Origin: Ctenosaura bakeri
Taxonomy: Eukaryota > Chordata > Lepidosauria > Squamata > Iguanidae
DNA: 64,000 nt
Reading direction: 5' to 3'
Assembly (NCBI GenBank): GCA_948474755.1
Contig: CAOLHI010000920.1
Coordinates: 186,001-250,000 of the forward strand
The notes beneath the pieces were generated by a model, which did no database searches, was not told the DNA's origin, and saw nothing but the letters and a program-made list of their open reading frames with translations. Both the position numbers and the translations under genes were made by a program. This document shows positions 1-11,542 of this stretch, piece by piece. Within the stretch, counting starts at the first letter, position 1. Each line of letters starts with the position of its first letter.

Positions 1-1130
1 TTGAGGGCTTCCCTGTTTTACGCCTTTCTCACACTCAGTGTGGTATGAGTCTTCAAAGTCTGAAGCCTCTGTGCTCCTATAATAACCAATTTGGAGGGTT
101 TTAACCTTTTTTTAAAAAAAAACTCTGGATGAGGGAAGATGGCTTTATAACTGTCACAGGAGTCAGTCAACCAATACATTATCAGCATAGCTTGATAAGG
201 AAATGAGAAGGAGACAGCCAAGGAAAAGAAAGTCAATCAGTATTCTGCATAGTCAACTTCTCTCTGAAACTGAAGGAATTAATTGGCTCATCACACTTTG
301 ATTCTTTCTTTGTCTGTGTCCAAAGGGATGACTGCAGATCCAAACCGGGTCCCTTCACTCTTCAAGATGTGTATACTAGATATGGGTCTAAATGTATAGA
401 TCAGTGGTGACTAGTGGCTTTCATGGAAGAGGTAGTCTATTTCTTAACTACTCTTTTCCTATTTTTAAAATTATGGAAGAGTAGATTTTGATTGAACATT
501 GAAAGGATTCAACATTAGGATTGAGATCACAGCACGCTGAGAACCCTTCACAGAAAGTTTCATGACAGGGAAAGTTACAGCAGCAGCTTACTGACTCAGA
601 GGCAAATTCCTGTTGGTAATCAACTCTCCTCAGATAATGGTAGAGCAAAGAGATTGCACAAGACATGTTCAGGATGCTCTCTATAATTACAAGGACCATA
701 GGAATTTAATGCAAGTGAAGTGGTGGTGGGGAGAATTTGTTCAAGCTCAAGGCATTGTATGCAAGCCTTTTAAGAGGGACACTAACCTACTTCTCACTTT
801 CTTTTCTATAACAGCTTTGGAATTCTTGGAACTAAAAGAGATCCTTGATTCAACAGTGACATCAGTGGGCTTTCTGCATTCTGTACTAATTGGAATGACT
901 TTGAAAAAATATTGTTAAGACTTTTAAGATTGTAAGTCGAATAGTATGAATTAAAAAAACATTTTAAGTGGACAAAGGATTTAATAATATTAATATTAAT
1001 AATAATATATTAATCTTTAATAATATTAAAGATTGAAAATATACTTTCTAAAGAGGGAAGATTGATTATTTTTATATGTTCTGCAAGTAAAAATGGACCA
1101 AGGAAAGAGACTACCCTATAATGAGAAATG

Positions 1131-1199
1131 TTATGTTTGTTATGTTATCTTTGTTATGTTATGTTTGTTTTTGTTGTTGGGATTTTTGTTTTGTTTTTG
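1131..1199. repeat. Degenerate GTTAT/GTTT low-complexity repeat
   Basis: GTTATGTTTGTTATGTTATC-type units repeat irregularly and grade into GTTTTTG runs. It is a degenerate simple repeat with no other signal. Confidence 0.7.
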
Positions 1200-1324
1200 G
1201 TCTGAGAGTGGTACCCCAGTGAGACCAATCAGAATAAAAAGAGAAATGAATTAGCCAGACTGTGTCATTGCAGCTGTGGAGATAAATGTGTTAACCCTAT
1301 TTTTGTCAAGTTTCTCTTCAATAG

Positions 1325-1366
1325 CAAATAAAATAAAATAAAATAAAATGAAATGAAATGAAATGC
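1325..1366. repeat. (AAATA)n-(AAATG)n pentanucleotide microsatellite
   Basis: Five or so AAATA units pass into AAATG units without interruption. The change of one base part-way suggests a point mutation that was then copied by slippage. Confidence 0.85.
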
Positions 1367-1666
1367 ATGATGCAATCCCTAGAAGATGAAGATCCAGAGA
1401 TTTGGCAGGAGAGACTGGAGAAATTGGAACTAATGAAAAATAATATTAAGAGTCTTAGATTACTTGATCATGGAAAACAGAGAATTTGATGAAGAGGAGA
1501 TAGTGGAGTTTGGACTGGAAATTATAGGTGTAGTTTTGGATCAGAAGTGAGCCTGGAGGAGCCACAGCAGAGTATTGGATTTGCAGAAAACAACTGTGAG
1601 GGGATTAACACTAAAAACATGGAAAAAAAGGAGAAGATAATTTGGATCTTTGTCCTAAGAGACATT

Positions 1667-2122
1667 GGCCATTTCTGCATGGGGCAAGGGAATCGCCCTG
1701 TGCCAGTACTTACCGGACTTCTTGGCTCCACACTTCAGTCCAGGCTGGTCCGGAGCAGTGCATGGCTGCCACTCCACACTGCTCTGGGGATGAAAATGGC
1801 AGCTTCCAATTGGTCAAGGCTCTCCACCAACCACTGAAGCTCGCCAGCCTAAAGCCCACCCCCCGCAGATTGCAGTCTTGCACTGGTGCAAGCCTGCAAA
1901 TCGGCACCGGAGCACGGGCATGGAGTGGCATGCTCTGTGCTTTTGAAAGACCTGTTTCAAGCAGTCTTTCAAAAGCACACTGGACAACCACTTCGGGTTG
2001 TTCCGGAGCAGGCTGAGGTGCGGAACTACACTAAGTAGGTCTGACCCAGTCCGTTCCCAGGTGCAGACGTCCTTCCTGGAGGACGCTCTGCACCAGTTTT
2101 TTAAGCCCGTGTGGAAATGGCC
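1667..2122 (-). mobile_element. Non-autonomous DNA transposon with hairpins, PIF/Harbinger-like ends
   Basis: A 456-bp GC-richer island begins GGCCATTTCTGC and ends GGAAATGGCC, so the ends are inverted repeats. It is flanked by the 3-bp direct repeat ATT (1664-1666 and 2123-2125). It contains a hairpin with perfect 15-bp arms and a 12-nt loop (1937-1978) and one with 12-bp arms, one mismatch and a 2-nt loop (1872-1897). On the minus strand it resembles 26487-26951, including the terminal 48 bases that run from GGTAAG through CCCCATGC to the end, so minus is used as the reference strand. A GTAAGT motif lies at 1713-1708 on the minus strand. Open frames inside (1547-1837, 1642-2016, 1710-1991) come from GC content. 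The PIF/Harbinger assignment is an inference from the 3-bp duplication and the GGCC termini. Confidence 0.75.
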
Positions 2123-2870
2123 ATTGAAGATGATGGAATAAGAAATGCTGAGATTTATAAAGCCATCAGAAAGAACAGTGTCAATGGGGTGGAGTTTTGG
2201 AAAGACATTGAGGATATTTGGTTTTCAGCAAGATCATAGAATCATAGATTGTGAAAAGGGAAGAAAAGAGAGGAGAAAGACAATAAGATCAGCAAGAGTG
2301 TGTTTCAGGAAGGAGGTTTCCTCCTCTGATCTTATGGAATTTGATGAGTGTTGTTCAATTTGTGCAATTGAAGAGGTTTAGCAAAAAACCAAATGTTAAA
2401 TATAAAATGTGAATGAGTAAAGAAATAATGAGTGGATTTGCTGGTTTCTAGACATTATTTTGCTGTTTGATCTTCAAGATTGCCATAATACAAAGAATCC
2501 TGTGGAGGATATAGGAAACTTAAGAAACTGTTTAAAATGATATTGAAATTTGATGCATATGTGGGCTGGAAGATTAGATACCTACTAAGGATATAATTAT
2601 GAGAAAGGGGTGTAATTGAGGAATAGCCATGGAAAAATCAAAAGGGAAAAAAAAGAAGAAATTCTTATAAGGACTTTGAATTTTACTAGAAATTCAGCTG
2701 GTTGTTAGGGAGAAAAGTCTGGAGAAAAATTAGGAAATTGGTTTAATGAATGGAAAGGATTAATATTTAATATTTTGTATAATGGTAGATTGTTAAATTA
2801 GAATGGGAGAGGTTAATTTGTTTATTTTAATTTAGGGTAGTAATAGTAGTTTCTTTTAATATCTCTATTT
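2123..2870. other. AT-rich stretch, nothing recognised
   Basis: Purine-rich on the plus strand (many GA/AG runs) with no element that I recognise. The 78-codon frame at 2145-2381 has no recognisable features. Confidence 0.5.
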
Positions 2871-2968
2871 CAGAGGAAGGAACTGGCAAAACCGCTACTG
2901 AATATTCCTTGTCTAAGAAAACCCTGTGAAACTCATGGGGTTGCCATAAGTCAACAGGCAGCTTGAAG

Positions 2969-3004
<36 letters not shown>
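2871..3004 (+). mobile_element. 3' half of a tRNA-derived SINE with CATA/CA tail
   Basis: CAGAGGAAGGAACTGGCAAA, GAAAACCCTGTGAA and CATGGGGTTGCCATAAGTC are the typical order of the 3' half of squamate Sauria-type SINEs. The copy ends in a (CATA)n(CA)n tail at 2974-3004. The tRNA-like head is missing. A second copy of the same 3' module, with the same 'AGTATTCCTTG'-type spacer, is at 8779-8879. Confidence 0.7.
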
Positions 3005-3341
3005 GAGTCACTAGATGAATATCCCCTGTCAAAACCAGAAAAACTGTAATTTGGGGAGTAATAAGCTTTCATTTGCTGAGGAGGAGGTGGGAGGGAGTTG
3101 GCAAATTGCTAATAGGTACTAAAACTGATTCTCAACCAGAGGCTTTTAGTTCATCAACCATTAAAGATCAAATTGTGCATTTGCCTCAGAAGATAACAAA
3201 TGTCATCTAGTAAAATTAGTGGAAAATTTCCAGCTCTCATATGGATGGTTTCAGACAAGGAGAATGAAAGGTTTCTGAAGAAGCACCTTCCTATAAACTA
3301 CGAAAGCCTCACAAGGTAACTACAAAATGAAACAGCAGAGG
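3005..3341. other. Short spacer, nothing recognised
   Basis: Single-copy AT-rich sequence between the SINE tail and the solo LTR. No feature seen. Confidence 0.5.
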
Positions 3342-4239
3342 CATTACTCCACTGGAAAACCCTGTCCTGGGGTCCACAATTTTGATGTTAAATATGATTT
3401 CATGTGCCTGAGAGGTTGCCCGGATGCGCACGTAGGCAGCAATGGTCGAACGATCAAAAACCAGGTCAGGCCAGTAAAATCCCCCATCATGTAGCTCCAG
3501 GAGACCTCAAGATGTGCAAACCCACAGTAGACAAAGTGTCCTCAGCCCCTGAGAAGGCGGCTTGAGGAGATTAGCGTGTTTGCCCCAAGCTGAACACCGA
3601 TAGCAATAAAATCCTATCAGGCAAGGACCATTTACATGAAGTCACACCACAACCCAATGCAGCCGAAGATCCTGAGACTTTGACAACACCTTGTAATCTC
3701 ATCATGCAAAGGAAGTTACCATTGGGGAGCTTCTTTCTCGTTGCAACACCCATTGTTCTCCCTGGGAAAGGATTAGCTTTTGCTCCTACAAATAGTCCCA
3801 GTTTTTGAGAGTTTCTTTGGATCACTCCCGGTCATCCCAGTAGACCGTTTCTCCATCTGTTGAGTAATCCCCTCAGCCCTTTCTGTGCTGAGCCCCACTT
3901 CTCCTCTGTTTTTCCCAGACCAAGAACTTCAGAAAATGGTGCAGTATTACCCCAGCTACAACCCCTTCAATATTCCCCTATCCAGTTTCCTCTGTTTTGC
4001 TTCTTGAGTGTGTGAGTGTGATCGCATTGCAGTGTGAGACTTTCATTCAATAAAATCATTTATTGGACATTTTTGTTTGGTTTTTGGCTTGGGTTGACCC
4101 CGTAAGAACTGGGTCAAAGACCCCGCTAGGTTATCCTGCCTCTTGCATTGCTATTGCTCATGCTCTGGATAGTTTCCATTCCCCATCATGTGGAGCACAT
4201 TGAGGTGTCCCCCAAGAGACCCCAGAAATCAGGGTAACA
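3342..4239 (+). mobile_element. Solo LTR, copy 1 of a family present twice in the window
   Basis: This 898-bp unit is closely similar along its whole length to 9168-10071. Its right end reads GGGTAACA and the other copy's left end reads TGTTACTCC, which together give the TG...CA inverted termini of an LTR; here the first two bases have become CA. A 4-bp direct repeat GAGG flanks it (3338-3341 and 4240-4243), so it is an independent insertion that recombined to a solo LTR. A TATA-like CTACAAATAG lies near 3786-3796 and an AATAAA near 4050, a usual promoter to poly(A) order. Whether it is an endogenous retrovirus or a Gypsy-type LTR cannot be told without internal sequence. It has no coding capacity. 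Confidence 0.75.
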
Positions 4240-4243
4240 GAGG

Positions 4244-5580
4244 CTATACCATGACTTAAATACTTCATATACTGCTGAGTGCACTTCAGGAAGAGGTATC
4301 TCGAGGACTCCAACTTTGGCTGGTTTAAGTTTTGACTCATATGGTAGTTGGGCATTTCCCAGAAAGAGAGAGCCAGCAAAGAAAAGAATGGGATAGCAGA
4401 AACTCTGTCTGTAAGGGTCCGAACTAGAGCATATGGGTTTGCTGTAATGGGAAACAAGGGAGACAGATAAGGTGAGTGGATAAAATGATGGGCTGTAAGA
4501 GAAATGTCATGTGTGTGAAACTAATCATTTGCCACACAAGGGGGGGTGGAACCAAGATGCATTACGCAAATAGCACCCAGAAGGCAAAGATAAGATTCAG
4601 GATGCATAGCAAGAGTAAATAAATTCACAAATAAATGAATATATAAGCTCAACAGCATAGATTTTTATTGATTTCATGATGCAGAATATGCAGCTGCTGG
4701 ACTGCTTCCTTGTTTTATTATTAATTGTTGCAGAAACATTCTAGCTCACATGGGAACTTCAGGTAGCTAAGGTTGTTTTAGCACTGCACCTCCCATCATC
4801 CACTTACTGCATAGAGAAAGCATCATCGGGTTCTATGAGCTTAAAGGTTACTGAACTGCAACAGCACATGTTCCCTGAATGGGAAGACTAAGAGAACAAA
4901 AGGCAGAAATGGATAATTAAAAGTAATCTTTCCTCATCCATTTAAATAAGTTTACATATTTGAATAGTTTTCCCGAACTCAGTGCTCTCATGGCATTGAA
5001 GGGGAATATCTAGAAGGCAAAAATTAAAAAATGATGGCAGCCACATTGAAGGAGCTGCCAATTGTTCTATCCCCCGCCCAGTTATTCCAGTTAGAGGAAA
5101 ATGTTGTATAAATAGAATGGATGAGACCCTATTTGTTGACATAACTTCACCCCTAGAGGCAGCACTGAGACTGAGGCAGCAGCATGGAAGTAGATGAAAA
5201 GTGAGGGCAAGACTATTCTTCAATGCCTGGCTTTGTGGAGGGTCCCTTGAACAAGGATGCTCTAGTTAGGCTGGCTTGTAAAATTGTCTGCTACATGACA
5301 AAGGTGATTTTCCAAGCCAGCCTTTCCAGAGCAATCTGACTCTGAGAACACTCATGAAACCCAGGTAATGAAGAAAAAGGTTGTTCATGATCAGCAGGCT
5401 TCCCTACCAAATGATGACACCTTTGTCGTAGATTCCTCATACCACCATCATACCACAGGTACCACCTACACTGGCATAGTTATGCTGGGGTAGAGCACCA
5501 AAATAATTCTGGCATCTTCTTCTAGATTTCAGAAAATTTAGTCCACCATTCAGCATGAAAAAGTTTTTTCTAGCATAACT
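4244..5580. other. AT-rich stretch, nothing recognised
   Basis: No primer-binding site or gag/pol-like sequence follows the LTR, which supports its being solo. Open frames at 4158-4457 and 4942-5223 show no domain that I recognise. Confidence 0.5.
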
Positions 5581-5633
5581 GCTAATTTCCATCAAGTTGA
5601 CTTTGACTTATGGTGACCCTATCACAATGAAAA

Positions 5634-5828
5634 CTAGTTACCCTGTAAACTGCCCTGCTCAGGTCTTGCAAGCTTAAGTCTGAGGCTTCCTTGATAGAAT
5701 TTTATCCATCTGTAATGTGGTCTTCCTCCTTTCCTACTGCCTTCTACCTTTCTAAGCACAATTGTCTTTTCTAGTGAGTCATGCCATTTCATGATATGGC
5801 CAAAATACAACAGTTTCAGTTTAGTCAT
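5634..5828 (-). pseudogene. BovB ORF C-terminal remnant
   Basis: The frame reads MTKLKLLYFGHIMKWHDSLE, then KVEGSRKGGRP and RWIK. This is the region after the reverse transcriptase in BovB elements, where the LYFGH and GRRRRGRQ-like basic motifs sit. The same LINE segment begins at the end of the second BovB copy near 63825-63847 (KMTKLR), where a MITE cuts it off. It is not functional, because the rest of the ORF is broken. Confidence 0.75.
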
Positions 5829-6895
5829 CTTGGCTTCTAGAGAGGGTTCAGGCTTGATTTGCTCTGGGAACCATTTATTTCTCTTTTTAGCAGTTCAAGA
5901 TATCTGCAAAACTCTTCCACAGCACCACAGTTCAATGAGATGATTATCAGCTTTCTTCGCTGTCCAGCTTTCACAACTATGCATAAAAATTGGAAATATG
6001 ATAGCATGGACCATCCAAACATTAGTATTCAATTATATCTCTTTACACTTTAGGTTCTCGTCTAGTTCCTTCCTAGCTGCCCTTCCAATTGCTAGTCTTA
6101 TTCTGATTTCTACTTTAAAGTTATGTAAACCATCCATGGCCTTTATTTTTGTTCTCTTAATGTTCAACTGTAAACTTGCTTTTGCACTTTCTTCCTTCAC
6201 TTTTTTTTTTTTAGTAATAGTTTCAAATCTTTGTTATTTTCCTACTAGTGTGGTGTCACCTGCATATCTTAAATTACTGATGTTCCTTCCTCCAAATTTC
6301 ATGCCTTCTGCTTCACTTATGATATGTTCAGTGTACAAGTTAAACAAATAGAGTGATAAAATGCAGCCTTGCCTTATACCCTTGCCAATTGGAAACTATT
6401 CTGTTTCTCTGTATTCTTACCTGACAGCAGTCTCTTGTTGTGAGTACAGAGTATGCCTCAGGTTGTGGCACACCCATTTCTTTTAAAGAGATCCATAGTT
6501 TTTCATAAGCTGGACAATTAAAGGCATTGGTATAATCTATAAAGCATGGGTTGATTTTCTTCTGAAATTATTTGGTGTGGTCCATTATTCAATGTTTGTT
6601 TGGAGTATGACCTCTAGTTCCTCTTCCTTTCCTGAACCCAGCTTGGACCTGGTATTTCTCTGTAGCTTTACTCTAATTTTTGATATTAGCAATTTATGGT
6701 CTATTCTACAGCCTGCTCCTGGTCTTGTTTCTGCAGAAAGAATGTAGCTTATCCATCTTCTACTTCCAATTATGTAGTCTATTTGATTTCTTTATTAACC
6801 CTCAGGCAATGTCCAGCTATCCAGTCATACTGCTCAAAGAATGTGTTTGCAATGAACTGTTGGCCTTGCAAAATTCAGTCAGCTTCTCTCCTACT

Positions 6896-7084
6896 TCATT
6901 TCTTGCTCCCAGTCCTAATTTTCCTACAGTCTTTGATTCTGTTTCCTACTTTTGCATTCCAATTGCCTATTATTAACAAGAAGTCCTGTTTTTGTGTATG
7001 ATCAATTTCCTCCTGAATTCCAGAATCATGCAATTTCTTCTTTTCTCCCTTCTCCTTCTCCTCCTCCCTCTGTAGTTGGAGCAT
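6896..7084 (-). pseudogene. BovB endonuclease remnant
   Basis: The short frame carries LLIIGNWNAKVGNRI, matching the GDWNAKVG motif of RTE-clade apurinic-like endonucleases, in which the Asp is catalytic; here it is Asn. Upstream on the minus strand (about 7260-7190) the reading LRRDGVALIVKR fits the conserved segment before it. The surrounding low-complexity Glu/Lys run is an expanded purine tract. Confidence 0.7.
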
Positions 7085-7304
7085 AAACTTGGATTACAGT
7101 AATATTATATTATGATTATATTAATGGATTTTCCCTAAAGTCTTATTGATATGATTCAGTCACACTTAGAATTCTGTCCTTTGGCTGCTTTTGCTACATG
7201 TCTCTTCACTATTAATGCCACTCCATCTCTTCTTAGATTTTCATTTTCTGAGTTAAATACTGTTGTAATCCTAATCCTGTCTATTTAACTTGCTCTTCCC
7301 TGAC

Positions 7305-7876
7305 TGTCAAGGTCAGAGACCTGGGCAGCAAGCCAGCCCAGAGAAGGGAGTGTGAGAGCCAGCAAAGTCCAGCCAGAGGAGACAATCAAGCACTTTACAC
7401 GAGGGAGTTCATCTAACAGAGTGTCAAGCAAAAGCCATAGTCAGAGTTCCAAAAGCCAAGGGTCCAGAGATCAATTCAAGGTAGCAGGAGAGGGGTGCTG
7501 GGAGCAAGGAACAGGCAAGAGGAGAGCTTGAAAGAAGTTTGCCACAAGCAAAGGAAAGCTTCCAGGCAGGCAGTTATATAGCCCAAGACACAGGTGTGGC
7601 CAGTCACTGCTTCTTGAACTTAATCAAGGAAGCCTCCCTTTGCTCAGCTCTCTTGAGTCTCCGTCTTGTTTGTGGGCTGATTGGCCCAGGCTCCAAACTA
7701 TCTTCAGAATCAGATCCCTGTTGCCCTAAAGGAGCAGGCAGAGGAACGCCTGAGCCTGCTTGGTCCCTGGCAGCAGGGGAGCTCTTGAGCTGGAGGATTC
7801 ATCTCCAGCCAGAGCCACAGGGACCAACAGCTGCTGCTCGTCATCAGCAGCTCGGACAGGGACTTCAGTTATCACA
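7305..7876 (-). mobile_element. LTR-like insertion inside BovB
   Basis: About 570 bp that are foreign to the BovB reading. BovB coding sequence continues cleanly across it: ...IAILGV on one side and EEQVK.TGLG on the other. On the minus strand it starts near TGTGATAACT and ends near CCTTGACA, TG...CA as in LTRs, and holds a TATA-like GGCTATATAACT. A target duplication is not clear (TGAC versus TCAC is the best fit), so boundaries may be off by several bases. The 155-codon open frame at 7539-8006 runs through it and is not a gene. An LTR is the most likely call, but the family is unknown. Confidence 0.5.
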
Positions 7877-8466
7877 CCAAGTATTGCAATGTTTAAACAT
7901 TCCATTTCTTGTTTTACTATGTCTAGCTCCCTCTAATTCATGCTTCTCATGTTCCATGTTCCTATTAAATCTATTGTTCAGCTCTAGATTTTCCTTTCAC
8001 CTCTGAGCACATCAACAGCTGAATATCCTTTCAGCTTGAGTCCAGCTTCATCATAAGCCACAAGGCTATTAATAGTTGTCCTCTTTTCTATCCCAGTAGC
8101 TTGTTGAGTGCCACCTGATCTGGAAGATTCATCCTATAGCACTATATTTCATTTTGGATTGTCTCATCATTGGGTTTCCATGGTAAAACACATTTAAAAG
8201 GCATTTACCATGCCTCCTTCTGCACAGTGCTAACAGTGTTAGTTGTGGTGCCATTGCCATTGTCTCTAAGAGATCCTTCACGAGTGTTCCCCCCAGCTCC
8301 TGCTGTCACCCTGTAGCTGTTTGGCACTTTTAGCCTGGCTCCTCAGCAAAAGCCTGTCAGACATGGGGACACTACTAGCAGCAATGCTGCCATCAGTATA
8401 GCCTCTTGCCTCACAGAAGCATGCAATCCCATCACTATGAAAAGGTAGTGTCATTGACAGGAACAT

Positions 8467-8778
8467 ACCTAGTACATAGATGAATGTCCTTTTTTTTTTT
8501 TTAATAAATTGGTTAAAGTAAAACTAAAAGAATTTTTAACATTTTAAATGCTGCTATGACTAACACTTTTGTATTGACAGATGTCTTCATAAACATTAAT
8601 GTAGTTAATAGAAAGAACGCTGTGCTCCAATTTTTTATGTTGAAGTCAAAAATGCTACGTTAGGTGAAACAGAGTGAAGAATAGTACGCTGGTAAATAAC
8701 CTGTCTGATCACAGTCACCTCTGGCTAGTATTTGGTTTGGAAACTGCCAGTGAATACTAGGTGCCATAGGCTATACTT
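8467..8778. other. AT-rich spacer, nothing recognised
   Basis: Contains a T run near 8490-8502 and otherwise nothing that I can identify. Confidence 0.5.
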
Positions 8779-8879
8779 CAGAGGAAGGAACTGGCAAATC
8801 CACCACTGAGTATTCCTTGCTAAATTCATGAGGTCACCAAAAGTTGACAGGCATGTTGAATGCACATACACACACACAA
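8779..8879 (+). mobile_element. 3' fragment of tRNA-derived SINE
   Basis: TCAGAGGAAGGAACTGGCAA, GAGTATTCCTTG, CATGAGGTCACC and a CACATACACACACAC tail match the 3' module at 2871-3004. The head is missing. Confidence 0.65.
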
Positions 8880-9167
8880 AGAGTGGTAAATTTTCTTGTA
8901 CACCAGCTGTTATTATGCAGATGGCCCCCCACATCTTTGGGTTTGACTTTCACAGATTTGATTATCTGTGAGTTTCTCCAACCCCTCCCCACACCTTCAG
9001 CACTTCTTTTCCAGGGGAACCCTCCCTCTCAGTGCCTCCAGTGAGGCTGTGCAGCCCTTTAAAAGTCTGCCTCTTGTCCTTCTCCTTCACTGCCAGCCAT
9101 TGTCTGGTCAAATAAAGACAGCTCACAACCTGATTTATCAGCACCACAAACCCTCTCCCAATTCCTC
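8880..9167. other. Spacer before second solo LTR
   Basis: No feature recognised. A pyrimidine-rich tract lies at 8980-9090. Confidence 0.45.
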
Positions 9168-10071
9168 TGTTACTCCTCTGGAAAAACCCTATCCCGGGGT
9201 CTACAATTTTGATACTAAAATATGATTCAATGTGCCTGAAAGGTCACCCGGATGGGCATGTAGGCAGCAATGGTCAAACAATTGAAAACCAGGTCAGGCC
9301 AGTAAAACCCCCTTCATGTAGCCCCAGGAGACCTCAAGATGTGCAAATCCACAATAAACAAAGGGTCCTCCGCCACTGAGATGCCAACTTGAGGGGATTA
9401 GCATGTTTGCCCTAACTTGAGCAAATATCCTATCAAGCGAGGACCATTTATATGAAGTCACACCACAACCAAAGGCAGCTGAAGACTTTGGCAACACCTT
9501 GTAATCTCATCACGCAAAGGAAGTTACCATTGTGGAGCTTCTATCTCATTGCAACACTCATTGTTCTCCCCGGGAAAGGATAAGCCCTCCAGGTACTTTT
9601 TCCCCTACAAATAGTCCCAGTTTTTGAGAGTTTCTTTGGATCACTCCCGGTCATCCCAGCAGACCATTTCTCTGTCTGTTGAATAATCCCCTCAGCCCTC
9701 TCCATGTTGAACCCCACTTCTCTGCTGTTTTTCCTGGACCAAGGACTTCAGGAAAAGATGCAGCATTACCCCAGCTACAACCCCTTCAATATTCCCGTAT
9801 CCATTTTCCTCTGTTTTACTTCTTAATAGGTCTTGAGTGAGTGTGTGAGTGATTGTGTTGGTGTGTGAGACTTTCATTCAATAAAATCATTTATTTGACA
9901 TTTCTGTTTGGTTTTTGGCTTGGCCTGACCCCGTAAAAACTGGGTAAAAAGATCCCGCTAGGTTACCATGCCTCTTGCATTGCTATAACTCGTGCTCTGG
10001 CTAGTTTCCTTTCCCCATCATGTGGAGCACATTGAGGTGTCCCCCAAAGGACCCCAGAAATCAGGGTAATG
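9168..10071 (+). mobile_element. Solo LTR, copy 2
   Basis: This 904-bp unit begins TGTTACTCC and ends GGGTAATG (expected GGGTAACA), and matches 3342-4239 throughout in the same orientation. Flanking 4-mers are CCTC (9164-9167) and CCCC (10072-10075), a 4-bp duplication with one mismatch. A TATA-like CTACAAATAG is near 9605-9615 and AATAAA near 9880. Because each copy has its own flanking repeat, the pair is two solo LTRs and not the two ends of one provirus, although they lie only 5 kb apart. Confidence 0.72.
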
Positions 10072-10075
10072 CCCC

Positions 10076-11219
10076 CTCGTAAAACATCCTCAAGGAAGGA
10101 GACTGGCAAGAGAGAGGAAACCTGGGGCCACTATGCTAACCCACAACCTTTCCCCCTCCTTACCCTGACCCAGTTTGGACCCCAGTTGCTTGCTCTCCCC
10201 ATCATGGCTTGGCCCCCTTCCCACAGACACACATACTCATTTTGATATTTGTGTTTTTCCCACATTTGCAGGAGTCCTGAGTCCGAGCCCTTGCGGATGT
10301 AGACTGTAATAAGGTATTGCAGGAGAATGAGGAGTAATTTTTAAAAACAAAGACCAAAAGTTTAATAAAAATGTACGGTCATTTGTAAAATGAATATCTC
10401 AGCCCACGTATGTTCTATTATTACTGCAAACAAAATCTCCATCACTGCAATAGAAGGGTTGCAAGTGAAGGCTGGTTGTATAGTATAGAATAGTATAATA
10501 TAGTATACTATAATATAGTAATATAGTACTCACTTTGGCCCATTTTTGTGTAGTTGTACAGTGATCACACACTTGAATGATTGAACTTCAATTCTCACTT
10601 GACTTGTCTGGGCGCAGGAAACAGGACAGCTTTTTTCTAAAAAAAAAAAAAGTCCACTCAACAAGATGGCAGGGTTTTTGTTCTTGCTGGTCTTGGAGAA
10701 AATCTAGGTACTTTCAATAATGTTTTTTTGAGTATTTCAGTTATTGGAAAATATATTAACTTTTGCATAGTTGTATGAACTTGTAAAAATGGCAGTATTA
10801 GATGGGTTGTTTGTGCCATTGTGATCTGTCAGCCTATCCTGTTTACTTTGTTGTGTTGGGCACTTGGTTTCAAAAAGGGAAAGGACAACTTGTTCTGCAC
10901 ACTGAGAGGAGTTTTTTTACAAGTAATATTAGGAAAAATGTGGCAGGGAAAAATGCCATCTTGGTCTAGATCAGAAGTCTTTAGGGTGGTATCTAATTAT
11001 TCATATGAAGATAGATAATCTTGACTAGAATATCAGCAATGACAAGGTATCTTTACAGGCCAACTTCATACTGATAGACTACAAGGGCTATTAATATTTC
11101 ACATATTTAAGTTTGTGCTATGGAAGGAACTGAAGCATTTTTTGATCAGGGAGGGCTTAGAAACAACATTGAATTGATAACATATAAAATGAAGAGGGCA
11201 GTGAGGAACAGGTCAATAT
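10076..11219. other. AT-rich stretch with a TATAG-type simple repeat
   Basis: A degenerate (TATAGTATAATA)n tract lies at 10478-10530. Apart from that I see nothing. The 65-codon frame at 10821-11018 shows no recognisable features. Confidence 0.5.
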
Positions 11220-11542
11220 CTACCCCATTTCTACACTACACTGTTATAGTGCTATTATTCCACTTTCCTTTTTTTCTTTTTTTCTTTTTTGCATAATTTT
11301 ATTGAAATTCCATCATATAAAACACATATGTATAGAATTGTACAATTCATTGAAACATTTCTGATAGTCTTCCTCTCCTCCCTAGATTTCATATTCTTCA
11401 ATTTAATCAACATGTTAAAATTAGATGTACCACACTAATATATGCTAATATTTCATGATAGTTGCTACAGTAAGTCCGTTCTAAATTATATGTCATGTTA
11501 TTCATCTGATCACATCCCCCTAATACAAGTTATACATTTATA

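Larger units (their letters stand above)
1..1666. other. AT-rich single-copy stretch, no gene seen
   Basis: No recognisable gene, LINE or SINE is visible. Open frames of up to about 100 codons on both strands look like chance. The stretch holds two low-complexity tracts, listed separately, and several A/T-rich runs near 980-1030. Confidence 0.6.
5581..8466 (-). mobile_element. Near full-length, decayed BovB (RTE-clade) LINE
   Basis: Read on the minus strand, RTE-type sequence appears in order: a 5' region (about 8466-7880), a segment reading ELDIVKQEM...LNIAILGV, an endonuclease segment with GNWNAKVG (GDWNAKVG in the family) around 6990-7050, a poorly readable reverse transcriptase region, and a C-terminal segment with MTKLKLLYFGH (5634-5828). 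The 3' end (5588-5625) has GACTTATGGTGACCCTATCA, the same tail carried by the SINEs in this window; a BovB-like 3' tail on such SINEs is established knowledge. Stops and frameshifts break the ORF everywhere. It is interrupted by the LTR-like insertion at 7305-7876. Exact 5' end is uncertain. Confidence 0.8.

Noticed and set aside
7539..8006. 155-codon frame
   Set aside because: It starts in the LTR-like insertion and ends in BovB sequence on the other strand.
3342..10071. A single provirus with two LTRs and a 5-kb interior
   Set aside because: Each LTR has its own 4-bp flanking repeat, and the DNA between is BovB, a SINE tail and single-copy sequence without retroviral genes.
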